A stretch of 33,710 nucleotides of DNA from Entomortierella parvispora (taxonomy: Eukaryota > Mortierellomycota > Mortierellomycetes > Mortierellales > Mortierellaceae): contig CAUYJH010000074.1 of NCBI GenBank assembly GCA_963573315.1, positions 1 through 33,710 on the forward strand. Direction: 5' to 3'. Below are positions 16,027 to 26,817 of this stretch, in pieces. Below the pieces are notes generated by a model that worked only from the letters and a program-made list of their open reading frames with translations, was not told the origin of the DNA and did no database searches. The stretch's first letter is position 1; each line of letters opens with the position of its first letter. The translations under genes and the position numbers were made by a program.

Positions 16027-17004
16027 CCCTATTCCTTGTCCCTTACCATCAATAGGGTATGCGGTTTTTCGACTTTATTCTCTTGAAACGCAATGACTGG
16101 GCTCATGACAAGCGTGCGATTGAAGAGAATCTGGATCGAGTTAACAAAAAGGACCCGCTTTGGCTCGTTGTCTTCCCTGAGGGCACTGTTGTCTCTAAAG
16201 GCACTCGGAAGAGATCGACTGCGTTTGCGGAGAAGGCAGGACTTGTAAGTAGCGCAATTTTTTTTTTTTTTTTTTTTTTGGGGGGGGGGGGGGGTGGTAG
16301 TGTCGGTGGCAACAACCACCTGAAGACTGCGCATTGTACTCTCCTCGCCGTGTTTACTAACTCTATTGCCCTTTAAACATCTTTGCTATGGTTGAAATGA
16401 TTCATAGAAAGACCATCGCCATGTATTGTTGCCAAGGACCAGTGGATTGTTTGTCTGCATTAACAAGCTGCGGGGGTCGGTGGAATATCTGTATGACGCA
16501 ACAGTTGGTTACTCTGGAATTCATTATGGAGAGGTCCCTCAGGAACTGTATCCGCTTCCAGGATTGTACTTGAATAAGGCCCAGCCAAAGGAGATCAATA
16601 TGCATCTCCGACGATTTGCGATCAAGGAAATTCCAGAGACAGAACCCGAGTTTGTAGAGTGGGTCCGGGCTCGTTGGCAAGAGAAGGATGATTTGATGGA
16701 GGAGTTTTATACCAAGGGCAAGTTCCCCTCGGAACTGACGCTGGACTCGGATGCAGAAGAGGAGGAGGAGGAGTCTACGGGCGATAAAAAGCAAAAGATT
16801 GGTTCGTCGACCTCTGCCTCCTCATCCTCGTCCTCATTGTTAGCGGCGGCCAAGATTGAGAAAACACAAGGAGGGGGCCAGAGCTTGCGGTTCCCGCTGC
16901 GATCGAGGGCCATGCTGGACTATCTGTCACCTTCTGCACTGAATGTGATTGCGCTGCCGCTGCTGGCCGTTGGCATTCGCTATGCTCTGCAGCAATCGTC
17001 GTAG
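14334..17004 (+). CDS. PlsC lysophospholipid acyltransferase (LCLAT1/Cst26 type)
   Basis: This enzyme family transfers fatty acyl groups from acyl-CoA to lysophospholipids in ER or ER-mitochondria membranes; animal LCLAT1 acts on lysocardiolipin and lysophosphatidylinositol. Exons are 14334-15308, 15545-15654, a single base at 15922, 16056-16244 and 16408-17004, totalling 1872 nt or 623 residues. The catalytic H-X4-D is NHQIYSDW (His324, Asp329), split by intron 1. The segment IPVFGWGMRFFDFILLKR and the FPEGT box (402-406) are typical of this subfamily. Hydrophobic segments lie at about 235-265 and near the C-terminus (ALNVIALPLLAVGIRYAL). Residues 1-215 are Ser/Thr/Pro-rich, far longer than in relatives. 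The frame between FGW and GMRFF is only restored by the one-nucleotide exon (see findings). Its start is 191 nt after the kinase stop. Confidence 0.88.
15995..16022. repeat. AC dinucleotide repeat in acyltransferase intron
   Basis: A perfect AC run of about 14 units in the intron that follows the putative single-base exon, some 30 nt before its acceptor. Confidence 0.9.
16258..16294. repeat. T22-G15 homopolymer junction in acyltransferase intron
   Basis: Twenty-two T are followed directly by fifteen G within the last intron of the acyltransferase gene (16245-16407). Length errors in assembly are likely in such a tract, but it is outside the coding exons. Confidence 0.85.
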
Positions 17005-17553
17005 TGGTGTTAGCGGACCTATTTAAACAGAAAAGGAGATTAGATACAATGAAGACTGGACAGCTCATACACGATGCGAAGAATAATGGTTGCAGTCTCC
17101 CACGGACGGGATGACATGTGCTAACGACAGGACAGAGAGCACACGGGCTGTGCTCTCTGTCCACTCATGTTCTGAGTGTCTATCTCTGTCTCTGTCTCCT
17201 CGGACGGAAGACCTGTTCTCCCAAGGCGCGATCCAAGAAAGCCGATCGAATCGTGGCTGTCAAGAGGGCGCAAAGGGGGAGCAAGGAAGGGGCGTCTCTT
17301 TTTCCTCTTTCTTTCTTTCCCTCTTCCATTGTCCATCTCTCCTCTTCCCATCTCATCCTCATTCTCATCCTCGCTTGATTCATTTCCTTCTTCATCTCTG
17401 TCTGTGTCTCACACCACTCCCGCCTCTGTCTCTCCCACTCTCCGCTCCTGCACACGTATCGTAGCTGTCCAAGGGCTAAACAATCTTCCTGCTGGACACA
17501 GACAGTCGCCAACACGCACGCTTGCCCTTGCACAAACTCGGACACTCTCGGAC
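17005..17553. promoter_or_regulatory. Promoter and 5' leader of the DDHD phospholipase gene
   Basis: This gap separates the acyltransferase stop from the DDHD start on the same strand. From about 17300 to 17440 the plus strand is a CT-rich tract. The frame of DDHD exon 1 stays open upstream to 17176, but that extension reads as pyrimidine-tract protein (Ser/Leu/Pro/Phe) and I treat it as leader. Confidence 0.45.
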
Positions 17554-20500
17554 ATGCCCTCCTCGACCATGTCCACAGACCCTACCCTTTCGCAAGACAA
17601 GGACAGTGCCATGACCACTCCTGCTCCGGAACCTCCCTCGCCCGAGCCCACTTCCCAATCACCAACATTCTCCTCTGCTCCTTCCGCAGAGGCACCCGCG
17701 CCCGCGTCGACGTCCACCCCTTCCTCTTCCTTCTCTTCCTCCTCGGAGCCATTCCAGGCAGATAAATACCGTAGGGAGACTTTGCGGCCAATTCAGCCCA
17801 AGCAATTGTAGCGAAAAGAAAAAGGGCGGGTGAAAAGAGCTCTCAAGACACACAGGCAGACTGACCAAGTTTTTTCTCGCCTCATACCTCATGCGTGCAT
17901 TATGAAACATAGCCCACCATGTCATCTTTGTTGTCCACGGTATGGGTCGTCAACTGGAACCCGAGTTTGGCAACTATGAACGCAACGGTATGAATATCGA
18001 TACTAGCGATTCTATGATCAACAGAAAACCAAGGCGGGACGCATTGATTAACCCTGATCTACCGTCGCTCCTTAGTTGGCTACTTGGTTGAGCATACAAA
18101 AGCGGTTCTGCAGAACCAGTTCCAGGAACTCAAGACGGACGTGCACATCATTCCAACAGAGTGGCATGCAAAGCTGCACAACATGGTCGATGAGCGCATG
18201 TCTCTGGCCAGTTTGCGGACAGTACCCAAAGGTACCGCAGATTAGATCAGCGTCTCTCCCGGCCATCCACTCAACTCCAGGTGGTCTACAGCCAAGACTC
18301 ATTGCTAACAGACATAATCCACCCTCCCAATCATCCTTCCCATAGTCCGTCTAGTCATGAACGACTATTTTGCCGACATTTTATATTGTAAGTATCATAG
18401 GAAGAACATTGGAAGTCCAGACTTGGCAGAGAACGGGAGAAACAGGATATGGCAAGTTCCGAGGGGCTCTCAATAGATAATTAACGAATATTGCTCTACA
18501 ACCCCATGCCGGGACCTAGACTTCAACAACCACTATGGAGAAGAGATCATCCGCATGATTGTGACAGAACTCAATGAGGCCTATGAGACCTTCATCGCCA
18601 AGCATCCAGGGTTCAACGGCAAAATCTCCATTTACGCTTTGTCCCTTGGAGGAGTGGCCATGTACGACATTTTGACCTGCATTGATGACGATGAGGAAGA
18701 GATCAAAGATACCAAAGAAGGAGCAGACTCTACACAGGGGATCAACGGCAAGGACAAGGACAGCACCGCAGATCAGGCATCCCAGCAGCCCTCAGAAAAG
18801 AGAGCCAGGATCCGGAAACAAGATGACCCAAAGTTCCGCACCCATGTGCCAAAACTCAAGTTCAGACCCGATCAGCTCTTCACCGTAGGATCGCCGGTCG
18901 GCGCCATATTGGTGATGCGCAATCTCGACTGGAAGACTTTTCACCCTCCAGCGGATATCATTCACCACAACCTCTTTCATCCGTTCGACCCCCTCGGCTA
19001 CCGAATTGAACCTTTGATTGACCCTATCTTTGCTGGAATCCCTCCTGTTACGATCACGCCTTACAACGCCAACCAGCAACTCTTCCCATCCATCTCACTC
19101 CCATCCATTTCGTTGCCATCTATTCCAGGATCATTATCGTCGTTTTGGGAAAACAGGGTGCCCACTTTGCCTCGACCCTCGATCCCCTCACTCACAACCA
19201 GTCTCTCTCAAATGACCCAGTCCCTGAAGGCTGGAAGGTGGCTGTCGACGCCGAGTACTACAGGAACTAGTACACCCGTAGCCGACGCACAACATGTAAC
19301 CGACGCACCGTTGGAATCGGCTGATCAGGTTGCATCCGACAGTGAAGCCAACGCCACTCCTGTAGGACAACAGCAACAGCAGCAGCAAAAATATACAAGA
19401 TCTCCACTGGCTCTCGGCGATGGCGACACTTCCGTTCAGGAGGCCATTGCGGCTGCCGCTGTTGTCACATATTTGGATCAACCCGAAGCCAACATTTCAA
19501 ACAGTGAACCCGCACGTCGTGCGGCTGGAGCTCAAACGCTGTCGGCGCGGCGTCCAAGCCTGGGTCCACGCCGGATCAGCAGTCGAATTGAGGATGAGCA
19601 GGAATTCATTGATAAAGCTCTTGAGGAACGCAGAAAGATGCCTCATCTGGACGAAGAAACTGCAGTGAATCCTGCCGTCACTCCCATGGATGCCAGCGAT
19701 TTGCCATTGGCCCAGATGGAGTATGTTTTGGGCATGGAGGCAGGATTGTCAGATGAGGAAAAGGCTAGAGATATTGAGTCTCAGTGCCATGTCGTCCGCG
19801 AACCCATGGTACGATCAGATAGCGCACCATCGGAGCCAGAATCAATCCCCTCCTCTACAAAGAAGGAGACTAACGAAGGCAGTGCAAAACGACAGAAGAA
19901 GAAGAGAGGAAAGACCGCGTGGCCAAAACTCATGGTGGAGGGAAGACCTACGGAAGTACCATACCGAATAGATCATGTCTTGCAGGAGACTACCGTCGAC
20001 CAATATACAAACGAATATCTCTTGGGAATGAGAAGTCATTTCCGTTACTGGGGCAATAGGTATGTTGTTCGACTATGTATTTCAGGGATCTTGGACCAAC
20101 TCGTCTGAAATATTAATATTAACAATTGATAATTGTCCATAGGGATGTCGCATTCCACATCCTCCGAAATATGTTGACACCCGAGTTGACGCCTCCTCAT
20201 ATGGGTGGACCAGAGGACATAATCCAACTCCGACTGGATATGCCGGCCCCTGTGACGACTGCCAAGGGCGCCAGAGAGGCGGCAGAAGCAATTGCAAGAG
20301 CTACAGCCCGATCCAGGAGCAACAGCACTCCTTCCGCTGAGCAGGAACAAGAGCGCAATAGAAAGAAACAGAATCGGATGTCTTTCACGTTTTCGTTCTT
20401 TGGGGGCGGTGGAGGAAACACCTCTTCTGATGATAGCATCGACCACGAGAACGACCATGATGAAGAAGACGGAAGCCGTCCCAAAATGGTCAAGAAACGA

Positions 20501-20887
20501 GCGAACGGAGAAGGCAGTCATTCAGATGAGGATTTTGTGATGGACGAAGAAGGTGAACTGTTTGGGTTCAACCGCAAACAAAGGAAACACCGTCAAAACA
20601 GCAATCCTAGTATGGATGTCGACATGGATGTTGAAAGGGGTTCGACCTTTTCGTCCATGTTTTCGTCAGAGAGTCATCATGAAACACTGGAGGACGACGG
20701 CACCGCAAGTGTGTCCTCGAAAAGGCGGATCAGCATCTCTGGAGTTCATGTCCACAACTGTGGTAAAGCGCGTGCATTCACCTCGACCACGTTGACCAAC
20801 GCAACGACAACTGCATCCAAAGTGATCGTGCCAGATTTGGCTAAACCGCCCAAGCTGCATCATCGAACCGTTCGACTTGATGAATAG
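17554..20887 (+). CDS. DDHD-domain phospholipase (PA-PLA1 family)
   Basis: Intracellular phospholipases of this family cut fatty acids from phosphatidic acid and related lipids on ER, Golgi or mitochondria. Exons 17554-17770, 17913-17987, 18076-18231, 18346-18387, 18520-20059 and 20143-20887 give 924 residues. The N-terminal block is HHVIFVVHGMGRQ (oxyanion region, about 74-86). The nucleophile elbow is YALSLGG with Ser205, so Ala replaces the usual Gly of GxSxG. The DDHD residues are seen as HPFDPLGYR (Asp320), RIDHVLQE (Asp648), SHFRYWGN (His670) and RDVAF (Asp678). A roughly 300-residue low-complexity insert (Gln, Ser, Glu) splits the domain. Exon 1's donor is uncertain: GTAGGG at 17771 fits the frame, whereas the sequence just after it (RRETLRPIQPKQL, then a stop) also looks coding. 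The gene ends 43 nt from the transporter gene on the other strand. Confidence 0.88.
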
Positions 20888-20930
20888 ACCCTTCCTCCCC
20901 TCTTTCAAATAAATTACTCTTTATATTGTT
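20888..20930. terminator. Shared 3' region of convergent DDHD and transporter genes
   Basis: Only 43 nt separate the two stop codons. A plus-strand AATAAA is at 20908-20913; on the minus strand the nearest AT-rich signal is a weaker AATATAAA-like sequence around 20919-20926. The 3' ends of the two mRNAs probably overlap. Confidence 0.5.
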
Positions 20931-23173
20931 CTATAGATTTTTTTTGGCCGCCGCTGTTGCTGCTGCTGCTGCTGCTGCCTCTGCTGATGACTTTTGGACT
21001 CGAGTCCGGATAGGCAACTTTCGTACCTCGGGTAAAACTTTGCTGGCAAGGATGCAAACCGCTGCAACAGCCAGAGAGGCTGTTCCGTAGCAGATCAGGG
21101 GACCCACACGCCAGTACAAACTGCAGGCAGCAATAGGTCCTGCAGCCCTTCCAAGTTGTCCCCAGGATCGGAAACGTCCCAACGCCAAGCCCTTGCCGAT
21201 CGGTTGAATTTTCTTGTCTGACGGAGAGGATGTGGTCGAAGAGGATGACAAGGTCGTTGAATGATCGGATCCCATATCACACACCAAACTAGCCAAACTT
21301 GTCAGACAGTTGACGACTGTTGCACTCGTGATGGCCAATCCTGTCGCTCCGGCATAGAGTCCCCACATCCGTGTCTTTCTGGACCACTCCTCCTGAGTGT
21401 CTAACCATTGGATAGCTCTCCGCAACGACTGGAGGGGCTCGAAAGATACATCTGGAATCACCTGAGAGTGGCTATAGCCGCCTCCGCCAGAAACCAGAGC
21501 GATACAACCCAATCCTACCGAGGCTGCCATCATTCCTTGGAGGACCATTCTCTTTTCCCCCACACGATGAGCGGCTCGACGGACATATCCACCCTGGATC
21601 AACGAAGACAAGACACCGATGTAACCGAGAAGAGCGCCTTGCTGCATATGACTGAAATCAAACAGATGGAACGTCAAGAATGTCAACGTGAACTCCATCC
21701 CGGAAAAGAGAAACAAGTGGGCGAAATGTGTAAACGAGAGTCGAGAGAGGTACGACTGCTGCAGACGCACGATCTTTTCCGCTTCCAAACGATCCTGTTC
21801 GATCTGATCTGCAGAGGGTGATGTCTTTTTTGGAGTTGTCAAAGATGAGGCGGCGGCGTCGCTGCTGTCGTCCTTTTTCTTTTCAGCCTCCACGGACTCT
21901 TGTACGGACAATCGCCAGCTCTCTGAGTTTGTCTCTGGTAAGCGGACGTACAGGTACAAGCTTTCGACCACCAACAGGACCAGGGCCAACAAGGCTGACC
22001 CCGAGAAGGGGTGCAGACCATACTGAGCCAGCCCCGGGAACATGGCGACGAGATCCTTGTTGGCAAAGTAAGCCCCCAGAGCAGGTCCGATCGTGAAAGC
22101 AATCGCAAACGCAATCCCGACCATGGCCAGTCCGCGCGATCTGGTTGCTGGAGTAGTGATATCCGAGATCATGGCAATCGACAGCTGGACATTGCCCTCG
22201 CTCAATCCTCCAATGACTCTGGACAGAACAAAAAGCTCAAACGAACTCGAAAACAACCAGACGCCACAGGAAATCAGGTTTCCCAGCTGCAAAAAAAAAA
22301 TCCCCAAAAAGAAGAAAATTCATTCAGTTCAATTAATGATATCTCCCAAAATAAATTGCAGGGTTTTTTTTTTTTTTTTTTTTCCCTTACCATTGAGATC
22401 AAAAGGACTCGTCGACGACCGAGTACGTCTGACAGCTTTCCAATGACGGGTGAGGCAATAAACTGCAGCACCGAGAATAAGGAACCCATGGCGCCGCCCA
22501 GGAGAACAATGTCCATCTTGGGGGGTCTTTTGATCAGTCCTGCGCCTGATGTTGATGACGATGACGAGTCGCTGAGTCCGATCATGGTCTGGAAGTCTGT
22601 TAGCCGTGAGAGGGACCAGGCAAGAAGTGAAGTCTAGTAGGTTCAAGGAGAATAAAGTAACAGATGATCGGCCGTTAATGAATGACCAACTGACTCGACT
22701 AGCTGACTGCCGTTATCACCCTTCTCCTCCTCTTCCCAAGTTTCCCCGAAACCCCCCTTGTTTTGGAAACAAGGAGAAGGCCAACAACGAAGATGAGTGC
22801 ACATCCATGACGTGCGCGCGCTCATCAGCACATGACGATGGCTCCCTCATTTGCTCATTTCTTGATTCATCCAGTCATGCCTCTCCTGATCGCAGCCAGT
22901 CCCTCGCATGGACTGGAGTACAAAAAAAAAAGGCGCCAAGTTTACCTGATCACCGTGCTCGCTGTCCCGATAGAACTGGAGCAATCGAGGGAACAAGGGC
23001 AGGATGATGGTAAAAGCGAGGATGTCGAGCAAGAGGGCAGTAAAAACGATCCTGGTCACTTGAGGCACCGACGACGCGGACGGAGCCGACCCTCCTGATC
23101 CTGATCCTGATCCTGAAGAGACACCCCTGGAGGCCGCCTTCCTGGACTTTGTTGTTCCGGCGTGGGGTGACAT
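20931..23173 (-). CDS. MFS transporter, MFSD10/TETRAN-like
   Basis: A 12-TM major facilitator, probably an organic-anion or drug-type exporter by analogy with animal MFSD10; the substrate is unknown. Exons in gene order are 23173-22946, 22588-22391 and 22286-20931, all phase 0, for 593 residues. TM1 includes IVFTALLLDILAFTIILPLF. The MFS motif A after TM2 reads GKLSDVLGRRR (126-136). The segment RVIGGLSEGNVQLSIAMISD and the following SRGLAMVGIAFAIAFTIGPA closely follow MFSD10. A charged cytoplasmic loop rich in Lys/Glu/Ser lies mid-protein, and the C-terminus is a poly-Ala stretch before KKNL, encoded by a GCN run at about 20945-20985. Intron 2 holds both a T-run and an A-run. Exon 1 starts with a Ser/Gly-rich tail. 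Confidence 0.88.
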
Positions 23174-23600
23174 GAGAACCGGGAGAGAGAGAGAGATAGT
23201 GTGTGTGTAGCGAGGATGAAGGAAAGAAAGAAGAAAGAAAGGAGCGGGAGGGAAAGATGAAGGACAGACACGGCAAAGGAGGCGCGAGAAGGAAAAAGAA
23301 AAAGATGGATGGGGCAGCAACGAGGCGGAGATGGAACAGAGCGGCCGTATTCTCGATCTGATAAGGCCGTCCGCCACACACACGGAGCACGCAAATGGAA
23401 AAAAGCGGCCTGCTCCCACTCGTCCACCTGCCCCCTGTTCCCATCCCTGTCCCGCTGCCCATTTGCAGCCACCGACTTTCTTCAACACCCAAAGGCCTCG
23501 GCCCGTCTTCGCAGCTTTCTACACTTTTGAAATTTGACAGTCAAGATTGGATGCGATACAGCTGTGCAAATCCATTTATTATTGCTGTTGCCCTGGTCCA
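23174..23600. other. Spacer between WSC gene and transporter gene
   Basis: Both flanking genes are on the minus strand, so this is the promoter/leader of the transporter gene and the 3' end of the WSC gene. It is CT-rich on the minus strand at about 23190-23310. TTTATT at 23575-23580 is an AATAAA on the minus strand, 20 nt after the WSC stop. Confidence 0.5.
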
Positions 23601-25179
23601 TCAATCGCCATGCAAGATGAGATCCTGGATCAGCTTGGATCGGCGTTGCTTGTCTGCCTGGGCCTTTGTTTGATGAGCCTGCGGAGGACCAGAGATCGAA
23701 AGTACACCCGTGTTGCCGCCGCCGCTGTTCTCAGATATCGGGCTCCAGTGCTGGTGATGATGTGAATGGGATGACAGCCTCTTCAGCTTGCGACTGTGAT
23801 TAGTATTGTTGGATACAGGCCCCGGGATCGGCGCAGAATCTGTTGAGAAAGACGGCGTTTTGTTGTCAGCATCACATTGCTCCCAACCTTCTTCCTCCGT
23901 TGCTTTGATGCTCAAAGGAGGACAGTGGTGGGGATGTTGTTGCTGCTGCTGAGCGTCTTCTGAAGAAAACAGGGACGCGGGCGACATTGGTGAGATGGGC
24001 GAGATTGGAGGGTATATCCCTGAGAGTGTAGACGGGGAGGGTGAGAGCGAAATTGAAGGACAATGTGTGGGTTGGAGATACTGTGTTTTGACTCGAAGAT
24101 ACGAAAGCTTCTCGCCAATTTTGGAGACAAAGGAAGGAACGCGAGTTTGGTGGGTGCTGTCGTTGTCGACGGGGTATAAAGAAGAAGGAGGCGAATTCTG
24201 GTCCTTGTTGAAATGATTACGATCTTGCGAAGGTCGTTGATGAGCAGCAAGCGGATGGACCACGACCGGTTGGTGCTCGTGCTGAGGATCCTCCTCCTCC
24301 TCTTCAAGCACTGCACAGGACTCAAAGCCAGCAAAGAGCTGAGCCTCGATGTCCCTGTCCATTTTTTCCGGTTGAGTCTTTTGTGGGGCAGACCACGTTG
24401 CCCCCCCGCCCTTTGATGAATCGTCTCTGAGTAGAGTTCTTCGTCCCCCCCTTGTTGTTGTTGTAGGAAATGGCCCGTGAGCCGGACCTTTTTCTCTGGG
24501 CTGTGTCTCAATTTGCCTCCTCCGTCGAACAAACATGAGCATCATACCGAGGATGATCGCGGTGACAACAACAGAACTGGCAATAATGGCAGCCTTGTTC
24601 GTATTGTGATCATGTTTCGAATGATCGACTGCACTGTCGTCAGGATTTGGCGGCACTGGATTGCCAACAGTGGGTGGTCCAACCGAGGGAACAGGCCAAG
24701 GAACGTTGGGCACAACTGCGCCTATGCTGTAGACGCTGTTGGCCTCTGGGCCCCCACAGTGATCAAAGACACTGGACTCTTCTGGGCAAGCCGTGGAGCA
24801 TTCAGTCTCTGGAGCGGACCCATATTTGTTGCTGGAGTCGATTGGTGCAAGAGGGCAAAAAGGGTCAGGACACGACAGATGGAGTTTGTGCATTGGGGCG
24901 ATCTGCGTCGTATGATTACGTGTGATTTGTGTGTTTGAGTGTGTAGGTGCATGTGTGCGTTTGGGAAACTCAATTGCTGGCGTCTTACAAGGTATCACCG
25001 CAAGTACAGACTGTCCTGTTGCGGATAGCGGCAAAGGACCAGGCGCCAATGCTGCAGTGCTTGAAGCACGCTTCAGCCTGAGCAATCACAGATGGTGGCT
25101 CGCCTGAGAGGTCGGGTTGGTAGAGATTCTCGTGAAAGCATCCAAGATGGTTGGGAAGACTGTCTGGCTGCAAAGGCAT
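23601..25179 (-). CDS. WSC-domain cell-surface stress sensor, 5' end unresolved
   Basis: WSC proteins of this shape sense cell-wall or membrane stress and signal through a cytoplasmic tail. The supported exons are 25179-24989 and 24831-23601, 473 residues. The intron has donor GTAAGA, a CTGAC branch site, a pyrimidine tract and acceptor CTCCAG; it joins CTCGDT to FNKYGSAPETEC with the spacing the domain needs. Eight cysteines are present from LGCF (Cys14) to DHCGG (89-91). One TM helix follows at about 143-165 (AIIASSVVVTAIILGMMLM) and then RRRR. The 300-residue tail is Ser/Pro/His/Gln-rich. The start given is the first in-frame ATG, but it yields no signal peptide; an upstream exon with the signal is probable, since TTTGCAG at 25174-25168 could be an acceptor. 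The gene is divergent from the 7TM receptor gene. Confidence 0.8.
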
Positions 25180-26817
25180 CAAGAGAACAAAGCGGGGGGT
25201 ATATACAAAATCCAGGCAGTCCAGTCGTCGTGAGTGTGCTGTTGTGAAGGCTAGGAGAGGAAGATTGCATCCAGACTGTAGGATGTATAGAAGATATAAG
25301 GTAAACGTGTTCAAGAGATGTTGAAGGGACAGGAGGAGGCACTGGAAGGGAGGGAGAAGAAGAAGAAGAAAAAAAAACGAAAGAGATAAAAGAAGAAAGG
25401 AGTGAAAGTCTGCGAGGGATGGTCCGAAGAACAACCCATCTTCCCTGCCTTCCGCCCCTGATCCGCGGATCGGTCACTCGAGGTATCTCTCTGCTCCTCC
25501 ACCTTCGCTTTGTCCACTGTCTTGGCTCCCTGTTCCACCCTATTCTCCCCTTCTGCTGGGACGATGTTGAATTCTCGGTAAATGAAAAAAAAAAAGAAAT
25601 CGATGAGCAAAATAGAAATTCCCGACCTTCTGTCTGTTCTTCGCTCCGTCACCCTGCTAGTCTCGAGTTGCTGTATTTCAGGGACTCCTGTTTCTTCTTT
25701 CTTTAGTTGTCTACTTAAAATACCGACTTACAGCAAGCAACCTGGTCTGATCGCAGATCAGCAATCGCCAGGGCCTAACCGGCTCTCGTAAACTCGCTCT
25801 TGGCGACAGAACAGCGTCGTTTACTCTACGGCCGCGCTGTTGCCTCAATGCATAGTCATGTGACCAAGGAACAGAACTCATGTTAGACCATTGTGGGTGG
25901 AGTAAAATTCGGCCCCACCTCAACAACTTGCACCAGTCAGCAGATCACTTTTGGCGTTGACCAATTGGCGGAACAAAAGTGGAGCAGAAGTATCCTCCTC
26001 CACACAGAGATTGCAGTATAGTACTGTCGGTGTTCGTCCCCGCCAAAGCCGCGGTGACAGCGTGTAGCCTTTTGAGTTTTGATGAGCAAGAGAGCAAAGA
26101 GGCGCGTGCTACTGAAAAAAGCTCCTCTTTGACACACAACAACAACAATCAACACTCGACAACGACGAGTTGCTGCAAGAAGACAAAGAGAAAGAAACAA
26201 CAGACGAGAGCACAAGGGAAGAAAAGAACAGGAAGGATGCGGACGTGTTGCATAAAGTGCCGTCTGCAAAAATGCAAATACAGCATGTGCAACGGAAATA
26301 CATTGCACTCTCTGGACCACATTAGACGCTTCCCCCCTGCTTCTCCAGCGCGTGCTCCTCAGTGGACAAGTGGAGAGAGAGGGTTGCGCTTTGTCAACAG
26401 GACAGACCGTTGGTTGGGGTGGGGGTGAGAATGACAACCACCTTGGGGGCGTGGGCACCGTCGTCTTTTCGTCTCTTCTCTTCGTCCCTTCCACCGGCGC
26501 ACCACCACCCATCTCCACACATCCACCCGCCTGCCCCTCCACTCAGTCTTCCTTGTCCTTCGGTCTGCAACGACCCGTCGTCAGCTTCATACTTCATTTC
26601 AGCCCTGGGCCTTCCGCCCTGTCCGCTCTCTTACCTCTCTTCCTGCTTCCTGCTTCCTTTGTCGCTCTCACTCTTTACCCGAGGAAACAAACGGTTGGCG
26701 TTGCCAAACTCACTTTGTTGTGCCATTCCTCATTCCTCGCTCCTCATTCCTTGCTCCTTGCTCCTCTCGATTCCTCTCTTTTTATTTTCCTGAAACGTAC
26801 CCTAAACCCAACCGAGG
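25180..26817. promoter_or_regulatory. Divergent region between WSC sensor and 7TM receptor
   Basis: This 1.6-kb stretch holds both 5' leaders and probably the missing first exon of the WSC gene at its left end (hydrophobic frames at 25250-25440). CCAATTGG at 25960-25967 is a palindromic CCAAT box readable from either strand. The right end (about 26460-26810) is CT-rich in the plus direction, as expected for the receptor leader. No other gene is supported. Confidence 0.45.

Noticed and set aside
17176-17553. N-terminal extension of the DDHD protein to an ATG at 17176
   Set aside because: The added residues come from a CT-rich leader and are Ser/Phe/Leu/Pro runs; the ATG at 17554 is followed by ordinary acidic, Pro/Ser-rich N-terminal sequence.
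24832-24925. Acceptor CGACGCAG at 24900 for the second WSC exon, keeping a longer Cys-containing segment
   Set aside because: It gives the wrong frame; the acceptor CTCCAG at 24832 follows a CTGAC branch site and pyrimidine tract and restores exact WSC spacing.
25979-26428. Plus-strand open frame of 149 codons with a Cys/Lys-rich patch (TCCIKCRLQKCKYSMC)
   Set aside because: The cysteine spacing does not fit a fungal Zn2Cys6 cluster or another finger, the rest is low complexity, and it lies in the leader region between two divergent genes.
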